From the NCBI RefSeq assembly GCF_052162025.1, contig NZ_CP197401.1, positions 1,426,001-1,490,000 on the forward strand: DNA of 64,000 bases. The letters are read 5' to 3'. Below are positions 12,323 to 19,647 of the stretch, piece after piece. Both the position numbers and the translations under genes were made by a program. Positions within the stretch are counted from its first letter, which is position 1. Each line of letters opens with the position of its first letter. This stretch comes from Methylobacter sp015476545. GTDB lineage: Bacteria > Pseudomonadota > Gammaproteobacteria > Methylococcales > Methylomonadaceae. The notes under the pieces were generated by a model. That model was not told the origin of the DNA. It did no database searches and saw only the letters and a list, made by a program, of their open reading frames with translations.

Positions 12323-12402
12323 CATTGAAGCATGGCTTCGCTAATTAGGTAAAGTAAAAATTTAACTTATTGTATTTAAAAGAAAATATTACTTAAATTT
12401 AC

Positions 12403-12418
12403 TGGCATGGAGATTGCT
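12403..12418 (+). promoter_or_regulatory. Sigma54 (-24/-12) promoter
   Basis: TGGCATGGAGATTGCT matches the consensus TGGCAYG-N4-TTGCW at every conserved position, with GG at 12404-12405 and GC at 12416-12417 spaced exactly. Predicted transcription start is near 12429, about 30 nt before the methyltransferase ATG at 12458. The divergent gene encodes a sigma54 activator, which supports function. Confidence 0.85.
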
Positions 12419-12457
12419 GTTTATTGATCGCACCTTAAAACTAATGAGTATTTAACT

Positions 12458-13111
12458 ATGAATCAGCAAAAACCACCTTTAGATCCGCATCCTTTAAGTG
12501 AATATGTCGCCTGGGCCGGCGGCCGTAACCGTGAGCCGATTTTGGGCGTATTGAAGGAAAAACTGCCCAAAGATACGGGCCGCGTACTGGAGATGGCCAG
12601 CGGCAGCGGCATGCATATCAATTATTTCGCGCCGCATTTCGAGCATTTGCATTTTCATCCGTCCGACAAGGACCAAAGCGTTTTTGACAATATCAAACAA
12701 TTGTCGATTGATCACAGCAACGACAATATTGCCGATCCGGTTCATCTGGATTTGACGGATCCGACTACCTGGTTTAATCCCGGTATGCCAGAGTCATTCT
12801 CGGCCATTTTCTGTATCAATATTTTCCAGGTTGCGCCGATTTCTATCGCTGACGGCATGATGGAATGCGCTTCCCATTTACTCAATGACAACGGTTTTCT
12901 GTTGATCTACGGACCTTTCCGGGTGGAAGGCGAGTTTACGACCGAGTCCAACAGAGAGTTCCATGACACGCTGAGTTCCGCCGGCGTCTCCGAATGGGGG
13001 CTTAAAGACATCGCTGACCTGAAAAAGGCGGCCGAAAAGCATGGTCTGGAGCTAAAGGAAAAAATCGATATGCCGGCCAACAATTTCTCGCTGATATTCG
13101 GCAGAAAGTAA
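12458..13111 (+). CDS. DUF938 class I SAM-dependent methyltransferase-like protein
   Basis: Cytosolic protein of 217 aa in the DUF938 (UPF0585) family, which has a Rossmann methyltransferase fold. SAM motif I is VLEMASGSGMH (about residues 43-53), followed by the family's HPSDKD acidic motif and INIFQVAPI. Substrate is not known for the family. It is the first gene behind the sigma54 promoter, with the next ATG 13 bp after its stop. Family assignment is by pattern recognition; the methyl acceptor cannot be guessed. Confidence 0.85.
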   Translation: MNQQKPPLDPHPLSEYVAWAGGRNREPILGVLKEKLPKDTGRVLEMASGSGMHINYFAPHFEHLHFHPSDKDQSVFDNIKQLSIDHSNDNIADPVHLDLTDPTTWFNPGMPESFSAIFCINIFQVAPISIADGMMECASHLLNDNGFLLIYGPFRVEGEFTTESNREFHDTLSSAGVSEWGLKDIADLKKAAEKHGLELKEKIDMPANNFSLIFGRK

Positions 13112-13124
13112 CTGAGGTATTTTT

Positions 13125-13703
13125 ATGAGCAAAATACTCAATGAAGTAATGGCGGCCAACCGCGACTATGCGGCTGGATTTGATAAAGGCGATCTGCCGA
13201 TGCCGCCGGGCCGGCATTTTGCGATTCTGACCTGCATGGATGCGCGCCTGGACCCGGCCAAATATGCCGGGCTTTCCGAAGGCGATGCGCATGTCATCCG
13301 CAATGCCGGCGGCAGGGCCAGCGATGATGCGATCCGCTCGCTGGTGATTTCCTACAAACTGCTCGGCACGCGCGAATGGTTTGTCATTCACCACAGCGAT
13401 TGCGGCATGGAGACCTTTACCGACGAGATCATGCGCGATCTGCTGAGCAGCAGCCTGAAAACCGCCTCCATCGATGCGAACGGCTGGCATGACTGCTGCG
13501 AAGGTCCGGGTTCGGCAGAAGGCAAGTATATCGACTGGCTGACCATTAAAGACCAGGCACAAAGCGTGCTCGAAGATGTCATACGCATTAAGTCGCATCC
13601 TTTGGTTCCGTCCGATATTCCGGTTTACGGCTATATTTATGACGTGAAATCGGGGAAATTAATCGAAGTGCCTGAGGCAACCGAAGCGGGAAGAGTAAAA
13701 TAG
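13125..13703 (+). CDS. Beta-class carbonic anhydrase
   Basis: Zinc enzyme of 192 aa interconverting CO2 and bicarbonate. The beta-class ligand set is visible: C37 and D39-R41 in TCMDARLD, and H90 and C93 in HHSDCGM. The family's IRNAGG segment is also present. It looks like the short beta-CA subclass found in many operons without a bicarbonate transporter. The ATG has GAGG upstream. Its stop overlaps the next gene's GTG by one base. Its place in a sigma54 operon with a methyltransferase and metal-motif proteins is unusual and gives no clear pathway. Confidence 0.88.
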   Translation: MSKILNEVMAANRDYAAGFDKGDLPMPPGRHFAILTCMDARLDPAKYAGLSEGDAHVIRNAGGRASDDAIRSLVISYKLLGTREWFVIHHSDCGMETFTDEIMRDLLSSSLKTASIDANGWHDCCEGPGSAEGKYIDWLTIKDQAQSVLEDVIRIKSHPLVPSDIPVYGYIYDVKSGKLIEVPEATEAGRVK

Positions 13704-14434
13704 TGCAGCCATGTTCAGCCGTTATTATTGGTGTTGGTCCAGAGCGCGGACTCGGCGCGACACTCGCCAGATATTTCGCCACAAAAGGCTTGCACGTTTT
13801 TATCGCCGGCCGTAGCGAGGATAAGCTGCGGCAGGTCGCCGACGCGATCCGGCAAAAGGGGGGCTCGGTTACTTGCGTGATAGCCGATGCCACTGTCGGA
13901 CGCGATGTCGGGCATTTATTCGAAACGGTTCAGCGGGAAGGCTTTCAGGTCGATATTGCTGCCTATAATGTGGACAGCAATATTCCGGCGCCTTTGCTGG
14001 AAACCGATGAGGAAACCTTTACCAGACTCTGGCAGCAGAACTGCCTGGGCGCATTCCTGTTCGGTAAAGCCGCCGTGAATGCCATGAAGGACAGGAACCA
14101 GGGCACGCTGTTCTTTACCGGCGCGACGGCTTCACTGCGGGCCAAGCCGCCGTTTACGGCTTTTGCCTGCGCCAAAGCCGGCGTACGGGCCTTGGCTCAG
14201 GGCATGGCACGGGAATTCGGGCCGCAGGGCATCCATGTTGTGCATGCCGTCATCGACGGCGTCATCGACGGCGACCGCGCCCGGCAGCAATTTCCGGATT
14301 ACGTCAAGGCCAAGGGCAAGGAGGGTCTGTTGCAGCTGGAAGCGATTGCTCAGACTTACTGGGCTGTTCATGAGCAGCATCCGAGCGCATGGACGCACGA
14401 GCTGGATCTGCGCCCGTTCAAAGAACCGTTTTAG
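13703..14434 (+). CDS. SDR-family protein lacking the catalytic Tyr
   Basis: Rossmann-fold short-chain dehydrogenase/reductase of 243 aa. The cofactor loop GVGPERGLG is at residues 10-18 and AGRS (35-38) suggests NADP(H). The usual Tyr-x3-Lys motif is F154-A-C-A-K158, so Tyr is replaced by Phe, while the region around TGATASL is otherwise typical. This pattern occurs in an SDR subgroup of unclear chemistry, so the protein may not be a standard dehydrogenase. It starts with GTG at 13703, sharing one base with the preceding stop; no other in-frame start fits the first beta strand. Confidence 0.8.
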   Translation: MQPCSAVIIGVGPERGLGATLARYFATKGLHVFIAGRSEDKLRQVADAIRQKGGSVTCVIADATVGRDVGHLFETVQREGFQVDIAAYNVDSNIPAPLLETDEETFTRLWQQNCLGAFLFGKAAVNAMKDRNQGTLFFTGATASLRAKPPFTAFACAKAGVRALAQGMAREFGPQGIHVVHAVIDGVIDGDRARQQFPDYVKAKGKEGLLQLEAIAQTYWAVHEQHPSAWTHELDLRPFKEPF

Positions 14435-14443
14435 GAGAGTGTT

Positions 14444-15052
14444 ATGCCGCAAACGAAAAACTGGTCCTTGCAAGGCGATTATTTTGAAACCTGCAACTGT
14501 AAAACGGCCTGTCCCTGTGTCTGGCTGCAACCGCCCAGCGAGGGCGATTGCAAGCTGCTGGTGGCCTGGCATATCGACCAGGGGCATCTGGACGAGCAAT
14601 CGCTGGATGGACTGAATGTCGCGCTGGCCTGCTATGCGCCGGGACTGATGATAGACGGCGGCTGGCAGGCGGCTTTGTATGTCGATGAACGCGCAAGCGA
14701 CATTCAGTTCGATGCAATCGTGCAGATTTTCAGCGGCCAGAGGGGCGGTCATCCGGCTGTTCTGACCAGCTTTGTCGGCGAGATGCTGGGCGTCAAAAAA
14801 GTGAAAATCGATTATCAGGGGCAGGGCGTCAGCCGGCAGCTGACCATTCCCGGCATCGCCCAGGCCGAGATTGAAAGCATCGCGGGCATATCCGGCGGCC
14901 CGGCAACGATCAACAATCCGCCTTTGTGCGTGGTGACGAGCCATCCGTCCATTGTCAGCCGGTCAAAGCATTATCGTTATCAGGATTATGACAAGGACTG
15001 GACGTTTTCCGAGCGCAACGGTTATTTCTCGGCATTTACCTACACACCTTAG
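14444..15052 (+). CDS. DUF1326 Cys-rich protein
   Basis: Protein of 202 aa in the DUF1326 family. No signal peptide is seen. The N-terminus has a dense Cys motif, CNCKTACPC (C17, C19, C23, C25) plus C36 in SEGDC, which looks suited to binding a soft metal such as copper or zinc. DUF1326 genes are usually next to DUF2182 genes, as here, which implies joint function. The ATG has GGAGAG upstream, 9 bp after the SDR stop. Biochemical function is not established. Confidence 0.82.
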   Translation: MPQTKNWSLQGDYFETCNCKTACPCVWLQPPSEGDCKLLVAWHIDQGHLDEQSLDGLNVALACYAPGLMIDGGWQAALYVDERASDIQFDAIVQIFSGQRGGHPAVLTSFVGEMLGVKKVKIDYQGQGVSRQLTIPGIAQAEIESIAGISGGPATINNPPLCVVTSHPSIVSRSKHYRYQDYDKDWTFSERNGYFSAFTYTP

Positions 15053-15056
15053 CAGT

Positions 15057-15812
15057 TTGTTTAAAGCCCAAATACCTATTCTGGCGGCTTTACTGGCGGT
15101 GATTCTTGTCGCCTGGGGCTGGCTCTTCTATCAGCACTGGCAGATGGTCTCACTGCCGATGTCGCAGATGTGGATGCCGCCTTCCAATACGGCGGCCTGG
15201 CGCGTTGCGGACTTTGCGCTGGTTTACAGCATGTGGGCGGTCATGATGGCGGCCATGATGCTGCCGTCCGCCATTCCCATGATCCTGGCTTTTCATCGTG
15301 TTTGCCGGCAGCGTACGATAAAACACTATCGGCTCAGTTATCTGTTTACTTTGGCTTATTTAATGATCTGGTTTCTGTTCAGCAGCGTCCTGACACTGCT
15401 GCAATGGCAGTTTCATGGTTGGTCCTGGCTGTCGCCGATGATGGACAACCAAAGCACTGTACTGGCGGTCGGCGTTTTGTTCCTGGCCGGCATTTACCAG
15501 TTTCTGCCGATAAAAAACGCCTGCCTGACGCATTGCAAGTCCCCGATGGGCTTTCTGTTGAATGAATGGCGCGAAGGCGTTTCAGGCGCCCTGATCATGG
15601 GGCTCAGGCATGGGGCGACCTGCCTGGGTTGCTGCTGGGCGCAGATGCTGGTCATGTTCGCCGTCGGCGTTATGAATCTGCCGGCCATGGCGCTGATTAC
15701 CCTGCTGGTTATTGCCGAGAAATGGCTGCCCGTCGAGTCGGCCGTCATCTGTAAAGCGGGTGGGGGGATCTTTATACTCTGGGGCGCTTTGCTGTGGACA
15801 TTTCAGAGCTGA
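15057..15812 (+). CDS. DUF2182 Met/Cys-rich integral membrane protein
   Basis: Inner-membrane protein of about 251 aa with six or so predicted helices and many Met residues (MWAVMMAAMMLPSAIPM, SPMMDN), plus CLGCCW and HCKSP motifs. DUF2182 is described as a predicted metal-binding membrane family. I chose the TTG at 15057, 5 nt after the DUF1326 stop, because it places the first helix at the usual position. The frame stays open to 14952, and the ATG at 14988 has a weak AGGA, so a longer form overlapping DUF1326 is possible. It is the last gene of the sigma54 operon and the natural partner of DUF1326. Confidence 0.75.
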   Translation: MFKAQIPILAALLAVILVAWGWLFYQHWQMVSLPMSQMWMPPSNTAAWRVADFALVYSMWAVMMAAMMLPSAIPMILAFHRVCRQRTIKHYRLSYLFTLAYLMIWFLFSSVLTLLQWQFHGWSWLSPMMDNQSTVLAVGVLFLAGIYQFLPIKNACLTHCKSPMGFLLNEWREGVSGALIMGLRHGATCLGCCWAQMLVMFAVGVMNLPAMALITLLVIAEKWLPVESAVICKAGGGIFILWGALLWTFQS

Positions 15813-15925
15813 TCATGGTTGGCCGGCTGCCGGAACAAAAGTTGAGGCCCACAGTCTACGCGTAAACAGCGGCAATCCCTGGAAGAATTGCCCTCAGACC
15901 GGTAATGACTGAAAAGGCCAATGTC

Positions 15926-16786
15926 ATGACAAAAAAGACGCGAAAACTTGCAGATATTATTACCGCATTCGGCACATCCGACGGCAGCGGCGTCAAGCTC
16001 AAGCGCTGCATAAGCCGTAGACGGCAGGATCTGCTCGATCCGTTCATCCTGCTGGATGAATTTTGCACCGATAATCCTGACGATTATATCGGCGGCTTTC
16101 CCGAACATCCGCACCGGGGCTTTGAGACGGTCACGTATATGCTGGCAGGCGCGATGCGCCATCGCGATCACATGGGTAATGAAGGCCATTTGAAGCCTGG
16201 CTCTGTACAGTGGATGACGGCGGCTCACGGCGTTATCCATTCTGAAATGCCCGAGCAGGAACAGGGCCGGCTGCACGGCTTTCAGTTATGGATTAACCTG
16301 CCGGCCAGCGAAAAGATGAAACCGCCGCACTACCAGGAATTCGGCGCTGAAATGATTCCGGTGGTGCCGCTTGCTGATGGCGCCTATGTCAAAGTGATCG
16401 CCGGAGAGTTTATATCGGACTCCGGAAAGGTAACAGGGCCGGTAACAGGTGTTGCCACCCGTCCGCTTTATTTCGACGTCCTGCTGACTGAAGGTCAAGA
16501 TATTCATATCCCTGTGGATGAACAGCAGACTGTCTTGATTTATGTTTATGAGGGTGATCTTAATGTCGGCGATTCGGACAATTCGTTGACAGAAGGTCAA
16601 CTTGGATTGCTGACGCCGGGCACCGATATTGAATTGAAGACGCGCGGTTACGATTGCCGGTTTTTAGTATTGGCTGCCAGCCCGATCGGGGAACCTGTTG
16701 TTCAATCCGGCCCTTTTGTCATGAATACGCATGAAGAAATTGAACAGGCTTTTCGCGATTATCGTGACGGTAGGTTAACGCTCTAA
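15926..16786 (+). CDS. Pirin family protein
   Basis: Bicupin iron-binding protein of about 286 aa. The N-terminal cupin has the pirin metal motif HPHRGFET and the downstream His/Glu cluster in THGVIHSE-like form (AAHGVIHSEM), so the metal site looks complete. Some bacterial pirins have quercetinase activity or act as redox-sensitive co-regulators; nothing here points to one. The ATG at 15926 has AAGG 8 nt upstream; an ATG at 15905 adds seven residues but lacks a ribosome site. It is 113 bp after the DUF2182 gene and may be read through from it or transcribed separately. Confidence 0.85.
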   Translation: MTKKTRKLADIITAFGTSDGSGVKLKRCISRRRQDLLDPFILLDEFCTDNPDDYIGGFPEHPHRGFETVTYMLAGAMRHRDHMGNEGHLKPGSVQWMTAAHGVIHSEMPEQEQGRLHGFQLWINLPASEKMKPPHYQEFGAEMIPVVPLADGAYVKVIAGEFISDSGKVTGPVTGVATRPLYFDVLLTEGQDIHIPVDEQQTVLIYVYEGDLNVGDSDNSLTEGQLGLLTPGTDIELKTRGYDCRFLVLAASPIGEPVVQSGPFVMNTHEEIEQAFRDYRDGRLTL

Positions 16787-16806
16787 AAAGCCAAGCAATT
16801 TATCAA

Positions 16807-16826
16807 AGCTATTTGATTAAATAGCT
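16807..16826 (+). terminator. Perfect 8-bp stem hairpin after pirin gene
   Basis: AGCTATTT-GATT-AAATAGCT folds into an 8-bp stem 20 nt after the pirin stop. No clean U-tract follows directly, though the next 15 nt are AT-rich. It could be a weak terminator. Confidence 0.4.
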
Positions 16827-16860
16827 CATCTATATTTTATCTTAAATGTTCCTTAAATAT

Positions 16861-16866
16861 TATAAT
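16861..16866 (+). promoter_or_regulatory. Candidate -10 box for the lipoprotein gene
   Basis: A consensus TATAAT sits 45 nt before the lipoprotein ATG at 16912. No good -35 is seen 17 nt upstream, so the call rests on the -10 and local AT-richness. Confidence 0.35.
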
Positions 16867-16911
16867 ATGACGGATTACTCGTCGCCTCTAACAATAACAA
16901 AAGGAGAAATA

Positions 16912-17538
16912 ATGAAGGCAAGCGTAAAAATTTTGACAGGTATGCTATTTATTATGCTGGCCGCATGTGCAACTAAAGAAGTCAAAGAGGAGAAAGAGGG
17001 CGAGACGCCTGCAACCACCGAAACACCAGCCGTGCCTGAAAGCACAGTTGATATGTCCGGTCAAAATCCGCCGCTTACCATCGTCAAAGACGATAAAACC
17101 CTGAAACTGGTCAGAATCATGGACGGTGGTATCTGCAAAAATGATTTTCAAGGCGTTAAAGGCGTGTTCCTGGTCTATGCAGATGCCGACGACATAGAAC
17201 GTATCAAGCACGAGAAAGGTCCGAAAGTCTTCGCTGACTTCGAAAATAAAATACAGACCTTCTCAATCAATGCTTTGGATGAAGCTGTTCAGGCTACTAA
17301 TCTCGCCGAAGATCCTTTTTCCCTGGGAGAGGATGATGCGCAGCGGAAACTGGCCACACAACTGACTAAAAATTTCCGGAGTGCTGTGACAGCTCCCGTC
17401 GATGCATTTCAAGAAGAAACAACATTAAATATAGATGTTGTTCCGTTCCCGCCGTCGCTTATTTTTTATCAGAAAGGTTGCGGAGCCAGTCAGCTTGAGC
17501 CGGAAACGGAAGGTCCGGGAGGGGCGGAAGGTCAATGA
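16912..17538 (+). CDS. Hypothetical lipoprotein
   Basis: Protein of 208 aa with a lipoprotein signal peptide ending in the lipobox LAAC (Cys about residue 20), followed by a charged Lys/Glu and Thr/Pro linker. The rest is a mixed globular domain with two more Cys (GGICKNDF and QKGCGAS) that could form a disulfide. I do not recognise the family. The ATG at 16912 has AAAGGAG upstream; the frame is open back to 16846 but the upstream part is not protein-like. Asp at +2 of the mature protein is absent, so outer-membrane sorting is expected if it follows E. coli rules. The gene stands alone between pirin and a long intergenic stretch. Confidence 0.75.
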   Translation: MKASVKILTGMLFIMLAACATKEVKEEKEGETPATTETPAVPESTVDMSGQNPPLTIVKDDKTLKLVRIMDGGICKNDFQGVKGVFLVYADADDIERIKHEKGPKVFADFENKIQTFSINALDEAVQATNLAEDPFSLGEDDAQRKLATQLTKNFRSAVTAPVDAFQEETTLNIDVVPFPPSLIFYQKGCGASQLEPETEGPGGAEGQ

Positions 17539-17564
17539 GGCTTAAGATTTGCTTCTTAGCCTCA
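17536..17564 (+). terminator. Hairpin overlapping the lipoprotein stop codon
   Basis: TGAGGCT(T)AAGA pairs with TCTTAGCCTCA around a 6-nt loop, an 11-bp stem with one bulge that includes the TGA. No U-run follows, so it may protect the 3' end or attenuate rather than terminate. A second small hairpin (ATCAGGC/GCCTGAT) is at 17578-17596. Confidence 0.45.
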
Positions 17565-17618
17565 TCGGAATCTCGATATCAGGCAGGCAGCCTGATTATT
17601 TCAGGAAAAGACCTGTTC

Positions 17619-17780
17619 TTATACGCCCTCATCCTGCTTCTCGGGCAAGGGCAGGCGGTTAAGAGGTCGAATCTTGGTATGTTTTAAAGATGAAGATAGT
17701 TCTTTGATCAGAAAATGCAGCATCAGTGTGCTGATGCTGATCAGTAAGTTGACAAAATTTATCAGTTTATTATTAAACAT
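17619..17780 (-). CDS. Small membrane protein, 53 aa (unrecognised)
   Basis: A short open frame of 53 codons reading MFNNKLINFVNLL and onward. One predicted helix covers about residues 6-25 (hydrophobic, ending LMLHFLI), followed by a basic tail RPLNRLPLPEK. The ATG at 17780 has AAAGGA 9 nt upstream, a strong ribosome site. No family is recognised. The CTGATGCTG/CAGCATCAG hairpin at 17718-17739 lies inside the frame. The tail resembles small inner-membrane proteins with positively charged cytosolic ends. Whether it is expressed is unknown; the ribosome site and hydrophobic helix are the only evidence. Confidence 0.5.
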   Translation of the reverse strand: MFNNKLINFVNLLISISTLMLHFLIKELSSSLKHTKIRPLNRLPLPEKQDEGV

Positions 17781-17808
17781 AAAGCCGTCCTTTATTGCTT
17801 AAACTGAA

Positions 17809-17835
17809 GTTAACTTGTTTTTTGCTAAAGTTAAC
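17809..17835. promoter_or_regulatory. Inverted repeat upstream of the 53-aa gene
   Basis: GTTAACTT and AAGTTAAC, perfect 8-bp arms 11 nt apart, lie about 29 nt upstream of the small gene's ATG. It could be an operator or a 5' leader hairpin. The rest of 17836-18021 holds no gene. Confidence 0.35.
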
Positions 17836-18021
17836 ATTGAACGGACGCTATTGTTTCTGATAGATCAAAATGGTGCAATTGGGCCGATTACCTAGGTTTT
17901 TGTTAATGCAACGAAAATAGGTAAAAATCACTCAAATGATTCTGCGGTTTGCTTGGCCCGATAGTTCTCCGGATTTAATTGCTGGTTTGTTTTTTAACTT
18001 TGGTTTATAACCTGAAATCGA

Positions 18022-18185
18022 TAACTGATGTTACGCATGAATCGACTATGTGCTGTTTTAGTATGCCGTGTAGATGCGAATTCATTCGCACTTTATTAAT
18101 GCACATATCTCGGGAAAGCGCTTCGGGTCGAATACCCACAAGGGGCACAAGTGAATTCGACCCTACAGTTGCGTAACATCAGTTA
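18022..18185. mobile_element. MITE-like element, copy 1 (164 bp)
   Basis: The ends are perfect 16-bp terminal inverted repeats, taactgatgttacgca and its complement. The interior shares the order CATGAATCGA, TGTGCTGTTTTA, TGCCGTGTAG, GAATTCA and CCCTAC with the copy at 23164-23328. It encodes no transposase. A short open frame inside it is not considered a gene. Confidence 0.75.
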
Positions 18186-18210
18186 ATAATCAAATAGAGA
18201 GGAGACTATC

Positions 18211-18594
18211 ATGGGCTGGAGAGAACGCAAACAAGAAGAAACTTATTCCGATGCCGAAGTAGAAGCGCGACTGAAAGAAGAGTTGCCGCAGTGGTATCTT
18301 GAAAACGGCTGGATTCGCCGCAAATACAAAACCAGCGGCTGGAAAGCGACGTTGATGGTTGTGAATACTATCGGGCATCTGGCCGAGGCAGCTTTTCATC
18401 ATCCCGATCTCAGCGTTTCCTATGCCTTTGTGATCGTTAAATTAATGAATCATGAAGCTAAAGGTATTACCAATAAGGATTTTGAACTGGCCAGAAAGAT
18501 CGAGGAAGTGATAGGCTGGCAGCCGGGCAAGGAAGGCGGTGCTTTGCAAGGCACGCCTGACGATCCGCGATTCAAATATATCAAATACGATTAA
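18211..18594 (+). CDS. Pterin-4a-carbinolamine dehydratase family protein
   Basis: Protein of 127 aa in the PCD/DCoH family, which dehydrates 4a-hydroxytetrahydrobiopterin. The active-site signature can be followed: E-x3-HHP (EAAFHHP), then Tyr, His (MNHEAKG) and Asp at the expected distances, so it should be active. It is shorter at the N-terminus and more divergent than the second PCD at 34478-34876. No aromatic amino-acid hydroxylase is in the window. The ATG has GAGGAG 7 nt upstream. It is 25 bp after the MITE, which may supply or interrupt regulation. Confidence 0.85.
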   Translation: MGWRERKQEETYSDAEVEARLKEELPQWYLENGWIRRKYKTSGWKATLMVVNTIGHLAEAAFHHPDLSVSYAFVIVKLMNHEAKGITNKDFELARKIEEVIGWQPGKEGGALQGTPDDPRFKYIKYD

Positions 18595-18660
18595 ACGCGG
18601 CTTACAGAATAATCCGTCAACGAAGTATATAATTTCGCAGTTTGATCCACGGAGGTCGAA

Positions 18661-18867
18661 ATGAACGAAGATACTTTTAATATGGAAATCAGGAAATATC
18701 TCAAGAAAGTCGGCGTGTCATCGCAGCGGGAAATTGAGCATGCTGTCGCCCAGGCAATTCAAGCCGGAAAACTGGATGGATCAGAGACGCTCGATGTCTC
18801 GATGACGCTTAATATTCCTGCCATAGACCTGACTTACAATATCAAGGGCGGGATAGAACTGGAGTAG
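18661..18867 (+). CDS. DUF6494 family small protein
   Basis: Protein of 68 aa matching the DUF6494 pattern: MNEDTFNMEIRKYLKKVGV, then SQREIE and a C-terminal beta-rich half with NIKGGIELE. No signal peptide or membrane segment. Function is unknown. It sits 66 bp after the PCD gene and is followed by a DUF6781 gene and an ABC1 kinase on the same strand, an association I recall from other proteobacteria. The ATG has GGAGG just upstream. Confidence 0.75.
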   Translation: MNEDTFNMEIRKYLKKVGVSSQREIEHAVAQAIQAGKLDGSETLDVSMTLNIPAIDLTYNIKGGIELE

Positions 18868-18996
18868 GTGTTTTTTCCGATGAGCAGGGATAGAAGCCTG
18901 CATGAGTTGTATTTACATCACTATGAACCCTAGCGCGTCTTCACTTTCTAAAAAATAAAAGGGTATTTTAATTTTACAGGCGTTTGGAGAACGGCT

Positions 18997-19632
18997 ATGA
19001 CTGAATTCAATCAGCAAGAAGATGTACAAGAGGCAGTCCGCGACGCGGTCGATTCGGGTTCCGATATTTACCAGCGGGTTAAGGATATTACCCTGAAAGC
19101 GCTGACGGCACGGCAACTGGATATGGATAATATTACCAAAGTGGCTGATGCTGTCGCTAAAGGTATTGGCGATGCCATAGGAAGTCAGGGCGAACACTCC
19201 AGAGAGGCTTTCACGCAGGCCGTCTCGGCCTTGGATGATGCTTTGGCGAAAGCCGCGGAAGCCTCGAAACTGGCTATTCAGGAAGCGGCTTCTAAGGTTA
19301 GCGACTATTCTCATTATGATTTTAACAAGGCCGCTGACGATATACAGCAACTGGAAACGATGTTTCTGGATACGGTGAAGAAAATTGCCAAAGACAGTAA
19401 TCAAATTGTTGCCGACATCGTCAATGATTTTACGACGCACGCGCGACAAAGCGGAACGGCGGTCGGCGAGCAGGCCTCCATCGCCATGGACGCGCTGAAG
19501 GATTTGCCGAAGTTCAGCACAGGCTCGCTTATATCGAGCGCGATGGCGGCAACTTCCGCATTAGCCGAGATTGGCGGCGGCATTTTGGCAGGTATCGCTG
19601 AAAGCTTGCGTTCATCGCAAGCCAAAAAATAA
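18997..19632 (+). CDS. DUF6781 family helical protein
   Basis: Protein of 211 aa, almost wholly helical and Ala-rich, with heptad-like stretches between about residues 65 and 160 and a small hydrophobic Ala/Gly/Ile tail (EIGGGILAGIAESL). It resembles phasin-like or DUF6781 proteins. No signal peptide. It ends 15 bp before the ABC1 kinase gene, so the two are probably one unit. A role at a lipid or granule surface is conceivable but not shown. The ATG lies 12 nt after GGCGTTTGGAG. Confidence 0.7.
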   Translation: MTEFNQQEDVQEAVRDAVDSGSDIYQRVKDITLKALTARQLDMDNITKVADAVAKGIGDAIGSQGEHSREAFTQAVSALDDALAKAAEASKLAIQEAASKVSDYSHYDFNKAADDIQQLETMFLDTVKKIAKDSNQIVADIVNDFTTHARQSGTAVGEQASIAMDALKDLPKFSTGSLISSAMAATSALAEIGGGILAGIAESLRSSQAKK

Positions 19633-19647
19633 ATGCCGGCGTAATAC

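Noticed and set aside
16846..16911. N-terminal extension of the lipoprotein
   Set aside because: It would place residues before a clear lipoprotein signal; AAAGGAG and ATG at 16912 fit better.
17979..18176. 65-codon frame ending inside the first MITE
   Set aside because: It has no ribosome site and runs through an element that recurs elsewhere with the frame broken.
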